Shown: positions 1-5,641, numbered from the stretch's first letter. The stretch is 6,382 nt of DNA from Hyphomicrobiales bacterium (GCA_020029455.1 JAIBJH010000158.1:1-6382), one strand, 5' to 3'. The notes: a model not told the origin generated them from the sequence alone. Made by a program: numbers and translations.

Positions 1-138
1 GGCGGCCAGACGGTGTTCCACCTGCACTTCCACGTCATGCCGATGAAGGAAGGCGTTCCACTCAAGCCGCATTCGGGCAAGATGGAGGATCATGCGCTGT
101 TGGCGAAGGGCGCGGAAACGATCCGCAGCCATCTGTGA
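1..138 (+). CDS. HIT-family (histidine triad) protein, C-terminal end only
   Basis: This is the last 45 codons of a gene that enters from the left edge, read in frame from base 1 to a TGA at 136-138. The visible protein begins GGQTVFHLHFHVMP, which contains the histidine triad H-x-H-x-H (visible residues 7, 9 and 11). In this family the triad binds the phosphate of a nucleotide, and the middle histidine forms the nucleotidyl intermediate in hydrolysis or transfer of AMP-like groups. The following stretch, with LKPHSGKMED, is the C-terminal helix region usual for alphaproteobacterial HIT proteins of about 140 residues. The N-terminal two thirds lie outside the window. The gene converges on clpA with a 107-bp gap that contains hairpin repeats. 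Cellular substrate and role cannot be inferred. Family assignment is secure from the motif; membership in the Hint or Fhit branch is not. Confidence 0.9.
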   Translation, partial: GGQTVFHLHFHVMPMKEGVPLKPHSGKMEDHALLAKGAETIRSHL

Positions 139-167
139 CTTGACGGCAATTCAATACGTTAACCGCA

Positions 168-233
168 ATGCCTGCGCAGGCAGGCATCCCGCTTTGGTCG
201 GCATAGCGGATTCCCGCTTTCGCGGGAATGACG
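168..233. repeat. Multi-hairpin intergenic repeat between convergent HIT gene and clpA
   Basis: Three stems lie in succession. First is atgcctgc (168-175) with gcaggcat (180-187), a perfect 8-bp stem with loop gcag. Second is a weaker ccgct (189-193) with agcgg (205-209). Third is attcccgc (210-217) with gcgggaat (222-229), a perfect 8-bp stem with loop tttc. The third stem plus the trailing gacg matches the 'attcccgctttcgcgggaatgacg'-type element I recall as dispersed in many copies between genes of various proteobacteria. It starts 29 bp after the HIT stop and ends 12 bp beyond the clpA stop, so it may act as a two-way transcription barrier or mRNA 3'-end stabiliser. There is only a short T run (tttt, 236-239) on the plus strand, so it is not a textbook intrinsic terminator. 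The dispersed nature is recalled, not shown by this single copy. Confidence 0.7.
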
Positions 234-245
234 AGTTTTGGGTGA

Positions 246-2660
246 CTACTTCACCCTGTCCTTCCGCGTCTTTTTCGCAGCGGGTTTCTTGTCGCCATCG
301 GCAGCCTTGGCGCGCGGCAGGGCCTTGCGTTCCGGCGGTTTGGGAAGGCGTGAGCGTTCCTCGGCGCGGCTGAGGTATTCGAAGTCCAGCGCGCCATCCT
401 TGAGGAGAATGCGCACGGTGCCGCCCTTGGTGAGCTTGCCGAACAGCACTTCCTCGGCCAACGGTTTCTTGACCTCGTCCTGGATGACGCGCGCGAGCGG
501 CCTTGCGCCCATCTGCTGGTCGTAGCCCTTCTTTGCCAGCCAGTCGGCGGCTTCTTGAGAGATTTCGATGTTGATCTGGCGTTCGGAAAGTTGCGCTTCA
601 AGCTGCAACACAAACTTCTCGACCACCTTGCGCACCACCTCGGGCGGCAGATGGGCGAAGGTCACCGTGGCATCCAGCCTGTTGCGGAATTCCGGCGAGA
701 ACATGCGAGTCAGCGCCTCATTGTCTTCGGCCAACTTGACAGTTGAACCGAAGCCTATGGCGGGCCGGGCGAGATCAGCTGCGCCGGCATTGGTCGTCAT
801 GATCAGAATGACATTGCGGAACTCGACAGTCTTGCCGTTGTGGTCCGTCAGCTTGCCGTGATCCATCACCTGCAGAAGGATGTTGAACAGGTCCGGATGG
901 GCCTTTTCGATTTCATCGAGCAGCAGCACACAATAGGGGCTCTGGTCGACACCATCGGTCAAGAGGCCGCCCTGGTCAAAGCCCACATAGCCGGGAGGGG
1001 CGCCAATGAGGCGCGAGACGGAATGGCGTTCCATATACTCCGACATGTCGAAACGCAGGAACTTGACGCCCAGCACTTCGGCGAGGCGCTTGGCCACTTC
1101 GGTTTTGCCGACGCCGGTGGGCCCGGCAAAGAGATAACAGCCGATGGGCTTTTCCGGCTCGCGCAAACCGGCGCGCGACAGCTTGATGGCGGAGGCGACT
1201 TGCTCGATCGCCTTGTCCTGGCCGAAGACCATGCGCTTCAATTCCGCATCCAGATTCTTCAGCACGGTTGCGTCATCGCGTGTCACGGTTTTGGCCGGAA
1301 TGCGCGCCATGGTGGCGACAGTGGCTTCGATCTGCTCGACGCCAATCACTTTGAGGCGCTTGTCCTCGGGCAACAGCATCAGCGATGCACCCGTCTCGTC
1401 GATTACATCGATGGCCTTGTCGGGCAGCTTGCGGTCCGACATGTAACGCGCTGAGAGCTGCACCGCCTGCTCGATGGCATCGTCGGTGTATTTCACCTTG
1501 TGATAGTCTTCGTAATAGGGCTTGAGGCCCTTCATGATGGCGATGGCATCAGGAATAGACGGCTCGTTGATGTCAATCTTCTGGAAGCGGCGCACCAGCG
1601 CCCGGTCCTTCTCGAAGTGCTGACGGTATTCCTTGTAGGTGGTCGAGCCGATGCAGCGCAGTGTGCCGGAGGCGAGCGCGGGCTTCAGCAAGTTCGACGC
1701 ATCCATGGCGCCGCCGGAAGTGGCGCCCGCCCCGATGATGGTATGAATTTCATCGATGAACATGATGGCGCCGGGCTTTGCTTCGATCTCCTTGATCACT
1801 GCCTTCAGGCGTTCTTCAAAATCACCGCGATAGCGCGTGCCTGCAAGGAGAGCGCCCATGTCGAGCTGATAGACCGTGCAACCTTTCAAAACCTCGGGCA
1901 CTTCGTTCTTTGTGATCTTGCGGGCCAGCCCCTCGGCAATGGCTGTCTTGCCCACGCCAGGATCGCCGACGAAGAGCGGATTGTTCTTCTGGCGGCGGCA
2001 GAGAATCTGGATGGTGCGGTTGACTTCCGCCTCACGGCCGATCAGCGGGTCGATCTTGCCGTTCTCGGCTTTCTTGTTGAGGTCGACGCAGTAGGTCTCA
2101 ACCGCGCTCTGTTCCTGTTGCTTCTTTTTGGTGCCGCCGCTGCCTTGCTGCTGGCCGCCGCTTTCCTCTTCGTGGCCTTCTTCATCAGCTCCGCGGATGG
2201 CGCGGGATTCAGAAAGACCAGGACGCTTTGCGATGCCGTGGGAAATATAATTGACCGCGTCATAGCGCGTCATGTCCTGTTCCTGCAGGAAAAAGGCTGC
2301 GTGGCTCTCGCGTTCGGCAAAAATCGCAACCAGTACATTGGCGCCCGTCACTTCCTCCCGTCCCGAGGATTGAACGTGAATCACGGCGCGCTGGATCACG
2401 CGTTGGAATCCGGCGGTGGGCTTTGCTTCCCTGGAACCGTCGGATACCGGATGGGCAAGTTCGTTGTCGATAAAGTCCGTCAGGTCGTCACGCAATTCAT
2501 CGATGTCTACGGAGCAAGCTTTAAGGACCGCAATGGCATCCTTGTCTTCCGTCAGCGACAGCAGAAGGTGCTCGAGTGTGGCATATTCCTGCCGGCGTTC
2601 GACCGCGTGCGACAGTGCCCGATGTAGCGCCTTCTCAAGACTTCTGGAAAATGTCGGCAC
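246..2660 (-). CDS. clpA: ATP-dependent Clp protease ATP-binding subunit ClpA
   Basis: ClpA is a double-ring AAA+ unfoldase that threads substrates into the ClpP peptidase in the cytoplasm. With a GTG start at 2658-2660 the protein has 804 residues. Domains in order: Clp N-domain (about 1-145, the ClpS docking site), a hydrophilic linker rich in Glu, Gln and Gly (about 148-188), D1 with Walker A GDPGVGKT (232-239), pore loop RYRG (276-279), Walker B IMFIDE (299-304) and arginine fingers R357/R358, then D2 with Walker A GPTGVGKT (513-520), pore loop GYVG (557-560), Walker B VLLLDE (578-583), the ClpP-binding IGF tripeptide (635-637) and sensor-2 GAR (718-720). A Lys/Arg/Pro-rich tail covers about the last 40 residues. 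E. coli ClpA has 758 residues; the linker and tail explain most of the excess. GTG is preferred over a TTG two codons upstream because AGGAG lies 6 bases before GTG but directly abuts TTG, and because the protein then begins MPTFS as in related ClpA. clpS lies 75 bp upstream on the same strand with no terminator between, so co-transcription is likely. A weak internal promoter (TTGCTC, 17 bases, TCTTAT; 2698-2726, minus strand) is possible. Confidence 0.97.
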   Translation of the reverse strand: MPTFSRSLEKALHRALSHAVERRQEYATLEHLLLSLTEDKDAIAVLKACSVDIDELRDDLTDFIDNELAHPVSDGSREAKPTAGFQRVIQRAVIHVQSSGREEVTGANVLVAIFAERESHAAFFLQEQDMTRYDAVNYISHGIAKRPGLSESRAIRGADEEGHEEESGGQQQGSGGTKKKQQEQSAVETYCVDLNKKAENGKIDPLIGREAEVNRTIQILCRRQKNNPLFVGDPGVGKTAIAEGLARKITKNEVPEVLKGCTVYQLDMGALLAGTRYRGDFEERLKAVIKEIEAKPGAIMFIDEIHTIIGAGATSGGAMDASNLLKPALASGTLRCIGSTTYKEYRQHFEKDRALVRRFQKIDINEPSIPDAIAIMKGLKPYYEDYHKVKYTDDAIEQAVQLSARYMSDRKLPDKAIDVIDETGASLMLLPEDKRLKVIGVEQIEATVATMARIPAKTVTRDDATVLKNLDAELKRMVFGQDKAIEQVASAIKLSRAGLREPEKPIGCYLFAGPTGVGKTEVAKRLAEVLGVKFLRFDMSEYMERHSVSRLIGAPPGYVGFDQGGLLTDGVDQSPYCVLLLDEIEKAHPDLFNILLQVMDHGKLTDHNGKTVEFRNVILIMTTNAGAADLARPAIGFGSTVKLAEDNEALTRMFSPEFRNRLDATVTFAHLPPEVVRKVVEKFVLQLEAQLSERQINIEISQEAADWLAKKGYDQQMGARPLARVIQDEVKKPLAEEVLFGKLTKGGTVRILLKDGALDFEYLSRAEERSRLPKPPERKALPRAKAADGDKKPAAKKTRKDRVK

Positions 2661-2666
2661 GCGCAA

Positions 2667-2671
2667 CTCCT
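2667..2671 (-). promoter_or_regulatory. clpA ribosome binding site AGGAG
   Basis: Read on the minus strand, AGGAG is followed by six bases (ttgcgc) and then GTG at 2658-2660. The spacing is normal for a Shine-Dalgarno site. It touches the upstream TTG codon (2664-2666) with no spacer, so TTG is a poor initiator. This site decides the start call for clpA. Confidence 0.75.
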
Positions 2672-2735
2672 AGATCAACAACTCATCGGCCACCAATATA
2701 AGATGATTTGGCCAATTTGCGAGCAAGAATAAGAG

Positions 2736-3062
2736 TTATTCTTTTTCCATGGTGCATTTGAGCGGATGGCCGTTCTTCTGGGCCAGATCCATGACCTGCG
2801 TCACCTTGGTTTCTGCCACCTCGTAGGTGTAAACGCCGCAGATGCCCACGCCCTTCTGGTGAACGTGCATCATGATGGTGTAAGCATCTTCGTGGCTTTT
2901 GGCGAAGACCAGTTCAAGCACATGCACCACAAATTCCATGGGCGTGTAGTCGTCATTGAGCATCAGCACTTTGTAGAGTGATGGTTTCTTGGTCTTGGCC
3001 CGGGTTCGGGTGAGAACGCCGATTTCCGGATTGTCTGTCGTGCGCGTTGGAGTTTTGGCCAT
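2736..3062 (-). CDS. clpS: ClpS adaptor protein (N-degron recognition, partner of ClpA)
   Basis: ClpS binds proteins with destabilising N-terminal residues and hands them to ClpA. The 108-residue product has a flexible N-terminal extension (about 1-28) followed by the compact core. The degron pocket is intact: N36, D37 and D38 in LNDDYTPMEF, gate residue M42, M64, and H68 in the helix ending HVHQKG. These correspond to E. coli N34, D35, D36, M40, M62 and H66. The VAETKV stretch and the C-terminal HPLKCTMEKE are also typical. An in-frame TGA lies directly before the codon preceding ATG (minus strand tga-ggc-atg), so the protein cannot extend upstream. GAGG lies only one base before the ATG, which is unusually close. 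Its position immediately upstream of clpA supports the ClpS1-type partner role. Identification is secure. Confidence 0.97.
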   Translation of the reverse strand: MAKTPTRTTDNPEIGVLTRTRAKTKKPSLYKVLMLNDDYTPMEFVVHVLELVFAKSHEDAYTIMMHVHQKGVGICGVYTYEVAETKVTQVMDLAQKNGHPLKCTMEKE

Positions 3063-3067
3063 GCCTC

Positions 3068-3096
3068 AATATAGCGGCTTTACATTGAATGTGCAC
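3068..3096 (-). promoter_or_regulatory. Possible clpS promoter close to the start codon
   Basis: On the minus strand TATATT (3068-3073) is a five-of-six match to a -10 box and ends five bases before the clpS ATG. A transcript from it would begin at or next to the ATG, giving a leaderless or near-leaderless mRNA. The hexamer at the expected -35 place (GTGCAC, 17-bp spacing) is poor. This is a weak prediction, and a promoter further upstream in 3074-3230 is equally possible. The rest of the 270-bp divergent gap (3063-3332) holds no gene that I can support. Confidence 0.25.
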
Positions 3097-3229
3097 CGCA
3101 GCGCAGATTCAGGCGGTAACTTATTGTAAATGCTGCGTCGCCTGCAGGCTGTGTTCGCCGATTCTACTTTTGAGGGTGCTCAGCTAAAGAAATTCTGCAC
3201 AAGTCTGCGATGATAGCGCATCACATATC

Positions 3230-3250
3230 TGTAACATACCTTGTAACATA
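3230..3250 (+). promoter_or_regulatory. Direct repeat TGTAACATA x2, candidate operator of the first doxX gene
   Basis: The nine-base word TGTAACATA occurs at 3230-3238 and again at 3242-3250, with a 12-bp period. The second copy overlaps a candidate -35 hexamer (TTGTAA, 3241-3246). A related pair, TGTAAC then TGTCAC with the same 12-bp period, lies upstream of the second doxX gene. Tandem half-sites near one helical turn apart and overlapping -35 are typical of activator boxes of the winged-helix response regulator type, but no regulator is identifiable from this window. Confidence 0.45.
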
Positions 3251-3269
3251 AAGATGACTGTACTAATTT
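3241..3269 (+). promoter_or_regulatory. Candidate promoter of the first doxX gene
   Basis: TTGTAA (3241-3246) and TAATTT (3264-3269) are spaced by 17 bp. Each is an imperfect match to the housekeeping consensus. The -35 element is embedded in the direct repeat, as at the second doxX gene, where the equivalent hexamer is TTGTCA. The leader would be about 55-60 bases. This is a prediction from pattern only. Confidence 0.35.
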
Positions 3270-3301
3270 GGTAAAGCACCATATGGCGTGGATCATAACC
3301 T

Positions 3302-3324
3302 GCCCTGTCGGGCGACATGGAATG
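3302..3324 (+). promoter_or_regulatory. Leader hairpin plus conserved block acatggaatg before the first doxX gene
   Basis: gccc (3302-3305) pairs with gggc (3310-3313) over loop tgtc, extendable by a U-G pair (3301 with 3314). The ten bases acatggaatg (3315-3324) follow at once, then 8 bases, then ATG. The second doxX gene has the same arrangement with an identical ten-base block and identical 8-base spacing. The GGA in the block may be the weak ribosome site. The hairpin could influence translation, but this is inference. Confidence 0.4.
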
Positions 3325-3332
3325 GATAGACA

Positions 3333-3746
3333 ATGCTAGATGGAATTCTTCCCGCCTCTTGGCGGGGCTTTACACACGCCGCACTTCGCATCATGACCGG
3401 CCTGTTGTTTCTTGAGCATGGCACAGCCAAGATTTTGAGTTTTCCAAACATTGATGAAATGCTGAAGGCCACGGCTATGCCCTCTGGAATGGTTCTCGGC
3501 ACCGGACTTGTTGAACTCATTGGCGGCATCCTCATCGTCATCGGGCTTTTCACCCGTTCAGTGGCCTTCATACTTTCCGGCTACATGGCTGTTGCCTATT
3601 TTATGGCCCATGCGCCGATGGGTTTCTTCCCCCTGCTCAACTTTGGCGAATCCGCCATACTCTACTGTTTCATCTTCTTGTGGCTTGCCACCGCAGGTGC
3701 TGGTCCCTTCAGCGTCGGCGGTGGCCGCAGGGCATACGCAGATTGA
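3333..3746 (+). CDS. DoxX-family integral membrane protein, copy 1
   Basis: This is a 137-residue hydrophobic protein with four predicted membrane helices (about 14-36, 53-72, 76-95 and 105-123), as in the DoxX family (Pfam DoxX, named after a subunit of an archaeal thiosulfate:quinone oxidoreductase). Family signatures are visible: the charged first helix with R19 and HGTAK (H29, K33), GG at 64-65, TR at 74-75, the third helix ending in MAHAP (H93), and GES (105-107) leading into the fourth helix. It acts in the cytoplasmic membrane. Bacterial members are variously linked to redox or oxidative-stress functions, and no reaction can be assigned here. The start is fixed: an in-frame TAG lies two codons before the ATG. 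There is no cytosolic domain. A close paralogue follows 142 bp downstream on the same strand with its own control region. The TM1-TM2 loop (about 38-56) and the C-terminal tail are the parts that differ most between the copies. Confidence 0.88.
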   Translation: MLDGILPASWRGFTHAALRIMTGLLFLEHGTAKILSFPNIDEMLKATAMPSGMVLGTGLVELIGGILIVIGLFTRSVAFILSGYMAVAYFMAHAPMGFFPLLNFGESAILYCFIFLWLATAGAGPFSVGGGRRAYAD

Positions 3747-3785
3747 GTACAGACGCATTCATTTCTCTGCTGCCCGCAGGCCGAA

Positions 3786-3814
3786 GGTTACATTAATGTA
3801 ACCGATATTGTCAC
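3786..3814 (+). promoter_or_regulatory. Palindromic operator candidate upstream of the second doxX gene
   Basis: ggttacattaatgtaacc (3786-3803) is a perfect 18-bp palindrome centred on ttaa. Its right half TGTAAC (3797-3802) is repeated as TGTCAC at 3809-3814, a 12-bp period that matches the TGTAACATA pair before the first doxX gene. Perfect symmetry suggests a homodimeric DNA-binding protein. The stem is AT-rich and lacks a following T run, so a terminator for the first doxX gene is less likely than an operator. Confidence 0.5.
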
Positions 3815-3836
3815 ATATATTCCATTGCGCTAGAAG
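3808..3836 (+). promoter_or_regulatory. Candidate promoter of the second doxX gene
   Basis: TTGTCA (3808-3813) matches five of six consensus -35 bases. TAGAAG (3831-3836) matches four of six -10 bases after a 17-bp spacer. The -35 overlaps the second half of the TGTAAC/TGTCAC repeat, as at the first copy. Transcription from here would give a leader of about 45-50 bases carrying the hairpin at 3856-3868. Confidence 0.4.
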
Positions 3837-3855
3837 GTGGAGCGTAAAGAGCCAC

Positions 3856-3880
3856 CGCCCAACGGGCGCAACATGGAATG
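3856..3880 (+). promoter_or_regulatory. Leader hairpin plus conserved block acatggaatg before the second doxX gene
   Basis: cgccc (3856-3860) pairs with gggcg (3864-3868) over loop aac. The block acatggaatg (3871-3880) follows after two bases, then 8 bases, then ATG. It is the counterpart of the leader at 3302-3324. A further stem ggtgg (3836-3840) with ccacc (3852-3856) lies just upstream and shares one base with this hairpin, so the two compete slightly. Confidence 0.4.
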
Positions 3881-3888
3881 AACACAAA

Positions 3889-4290
3889 ATGCAAAATGGA
3901 ATTTTACCCGCAAGCTGGCAGGGCTACACACACGCAGCGCTGCGAATTATGATAGGCCTCCTTTTCCTGGCGCATGGAACAGCCAAGTTTTTCCAGTTTC
4001 CTTTGACCGAGTATTTCAAGGATGGAGTGCCGCTCTTCTCGCTCATGGGCATCGCAGGCGCACTGGAAATCGTAGGCGGTATCTTTATCATCACCGGATT
4101 TTTGACGCGGACCACGGCCTTCATACTCTCCGGCATGATGGCGGTTGCCTATTTTATGGCCCATGCACCGCAGAGCTTCCATCCAATCTTGAATGGCGGC
4201 GAGTCGGCCATCATGTTCTGCTTTGTGTTCCTGTGGCTCGCAACATCTGGCGCCGGCCCGTTCAGCGTTGACACGGCTCGCAAAGTCTAA
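3889..4290 (+). CDS. DoxX-family integral membrane protein, copy 2
   Basis: This is a 133-residue four-helix membrane protein homologous to the preceding gene. By eye about two thirds of positions are identical, including GILPASW at the start, HAALRIM, HGTAK (H29, K33), GG (63-64), TR (73-74), the FILSG and MAVAYFMAHAP segments of helix 3, GESAI, FLWLAT and GAGPFSV. The frame is open upstream to an ATG at 3808, but I call the start at 3889. That ATG aligns with the first residue of copy 1, lies the same 8 bases after the shared acatggaatg block, and the longer version would run through the operator and promoter. The product is placed in the cytoplasmic membrane. Its biochemical role is unknown; a link to quinone or thiol redox chemistry would be family-level inference only. 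A GC-rich hairpin terminator follows 22 bp after the stop. Confidence 0.88.
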   Translation: MQNGILPASWQGYTHAALRIMIGLLFLAHGTAKFFQFPLTEYFKDGVPLFSLMGIAGALEIVGGIFIITGFLTRTTAFILSGMMAVAYFMAHAPQSFHPILNGGESAIMFCFVFLWLATSGAGPFSVDTARKV

Positions 4291-4311
4291 TCACTTTTCA
4301 ATTTTCAAGTG

Positions 4312-4336
4312 AGGCCGCCTTCTGGCGGCCTTATTA
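4312..4336 (+). terminator. Intrinsic terminator after the second doxX gene, possibly two-way
   Basis: aggccgcc (4312-4319) pairs perfectly with ggcggcct (4324-4331) over loop ttct, followed on the plus strand by tattattt. The eight-pair stem begins 22 bp beyond the doxX stop. The rarA stop codon (4334-4336, minus strand) sits in the T-rich trailer, so the stem also lies directly behind rarA. On the minus strand the trailer is cacttg with no T run, so termination there would be weaker. Confidence 0.8.
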
Positions 4337-5641
4337 TTTGCGTTCGGCGCGCAACTTGTTCCAATAGTCCAGGCGCTTACTGATCTCGCGCTCAAAGCCG
4401 CGCTCGGCTGGTTTGTAAAAAGTTTGCCTTCCCATTTCTGGTGGAAAATAGTTCTGGCCAGAGAAGGCATCGGGCGCGTCATGGTCGTAAGCATAGCCTG
4501 CGCCGTATTCCTGCTCCTTCATCATGCGGGTTGGCGCATTCAGAATAATTTTCGGCGGCATCAGCGACCCTGTGGCTTTGGCTTTCGCCATGGCTTCCTT
4601 GAACGCGGTGTAAGACGCATTCGATTTGGGTGCGGTCGCAATGTATATGGTGGCTTGTGCGAGGGCCAGTTCGCCTTCCGGTGAGCCCAGAAAGTCAAAC
4701 GTATCCTTCGCTGCGAGAGCCTGCTGCACGGCCTCCGGGTCTGCCATTCCCACGTCTTCGATAGCCATGCGCACCAGCCTTCGCGCGATGAACAGCGGAT
4801 CCTCGCCCGCCACCAGCATCCGCGCCAGGTAATAGAGCGCGGCATCGGGGTCAGAACCGCGCACCGATTTGTGCAGAGCGGAGATCAGATTGTAGTGGCC
4901 GTCGGCGGACTTGTCATAGAGGGGCAACCGCTTCGATACAGCTTTGGATAGGGCTGCCTCATCCAGCAGCGCACCATCCTGCGATGCTGTGGCGAATACT
5001 TCCTCTGCGAGATTCAAGAGATAACGCCCGTCGCCATCGGCCATGGCGATCAGTGCGGTACGGGCCTCCGTGGTCAGCGAAAGCGCTCGCCGTTCATGCA
5101 ATTCGGCGCGTTTCAAGAGACCCTCAAGCGCTGCTTCATCCAAGCGGTTCAGCACCAGCACCTGGCAGCGCGAGAGAAGCGCGCCGTTCAATTCAAAGGA
5201 CGGATTCTCGGTCGTTGCCCCAACCAGCGTGATGGTGCCGTTCTCCACATAAGGAAGGAAGCTATCCTGCTGGGATTTGTTGAAGCGGTGGATCTCGTCG
5301 ACAAACAGCAGCGTGGAGCGGCCCTGCTCGCGCCGCATGCGGGCCTGGTCGAAAGCCTTCTTGAGATCGGCGACGCCGGAAAAGACGGCGCTCATCTGCT
5401 CGAAGACAAGGCCTGTCTCGCCTGCCAGCAGGCGCGCGATGGTAGTCTTTCCGGTGCCCGGCGGTCCCCACAATATGATCGAAGGAATGCGCCCTGAAAC
5501 CAGCATGCGCGTCAGCGCGCCTTCCGGACCGATCAAGTGCTCCTGGCCTATGACATCCTCAAGCCGTTGCGGGCGGATGCGATCCGCCAGCGGCCGTGGT
5601 CCCTCCGGCACAACGCCCGGCCTGTCAAAGAGGCTTGTCAT
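4334..5641 (-). CDS. rarA: Replication-associated recombination protein RarA/MgsA (AAA+ ATPase)
   Basis: RarA is a cytoplasmic tetrameric ATPase of the clamp-loader group (bacterial counterpart of yeast Mgs1 and human WRNIP1) that acts at stalled forks and gaps with SSB. The protein has 435 residues, the family norm. Visible motifs: LADRIRPQRLEDVIGQEHL (18-36), Walker A GPPGTGKT (59-66), Walker B LLFVDE (111-116) with HRFNKSQQD after it, sensor 1 GATTEN (141-146), arginine finger R158 in LLSRCQV, sensor 2 at GDGR (203-206), and the C-terminal tetramerisation region (about 240-435) with SDPDAALYYLARML, PKSNASY and YGAGYAYDHDAPDAF. All catalytic residues are present. The ATG overlaps the stop of the upstream protease gene in ATGA (5638-5641), so translation is probably coupled and no separate promoter is expected. 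Identification is secure. Confidence 0.97.
   Translation of the reverse strand: MTSLFDRPGVVPEGPRPLADRIRPQRLEDVIGQEHLIGPEGALTRMLVSGRIPSIILWGPPGTGKTTIARLLAGETGLVFEQMSAVFSGVADLKKAFDQARMRREQGRSTLLFVDEIHRFNKSQQDSFLPYVENGTITLVGATTENPSFELNGALLSRCQVLVLNRLDEAALEGLLKRAELHERRALSLTTEARTALIAMADGDGRYLLNLAEEVFATASQDGALLDEAALSKAVSKRLPLYDKSADGHYNLISALHKSVRGSDPDAALYYLARMLVAGEDPLFIARRLVRMAIEDVGMADPEAVQQALAAKDTFDFLGSPEGELALAQATIYIATAPKSNASYTAFKEAMAKAKATGSLMPPKIILNAPTRMMKEQEYGAGYAYDHDAPDAFSGQNYFPPEMGRQTFYKPAERGFEREISKRLDYWNKLRAERK

Noticed and set aside
92..373. 93-codon plus-strand frame spanning the HIT gene end and the intergenic repeat
   Set aside because: It overlaps the HIT frame, crosses the hairpin repeat (giving the familiar spurious SRFRGNDE peptide) and runs antisense into clpA.
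840..1454. 204-codon open frame on the plus strand inside clpA
   Set aside because: Antisense shadow of the ClpA D2 and D1 region, with no recognisable domain and no convincing ribosome site.
1500..2627. Long open frame (375 codons) on the plus strand, opposite the N-terminal half of clpA
   Set aside because: Its residues have no family resemblance and the frame exists because of codon bias in clpA on the other strand. The clpA product has complete conserved motifs throughout.
3116..3130. GTAAC ... GTAAA pair in the clpS-doxX gap as a further copy of the doxX operator
   Set aside because: Period is 10 rather than 12 and the second half is degenerate; too weak to count with the other sites.
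3808..3888. N-terminal extension of the second doxX gene from an upstream ATG
   Set aside because: The extra 27 residues are not hydrophobic or family-like, have no counterpart in copy 1, and would overlap the promoter, hairpin and conserved leader block.
4291..4312. Inverted repeat tcactt / aagtga with a 10-base loop after the second doxX stop
   Set aside because: A short AT-rich stem with a large loop that overlaps the much stronger terminator stem by one base; likely chance.
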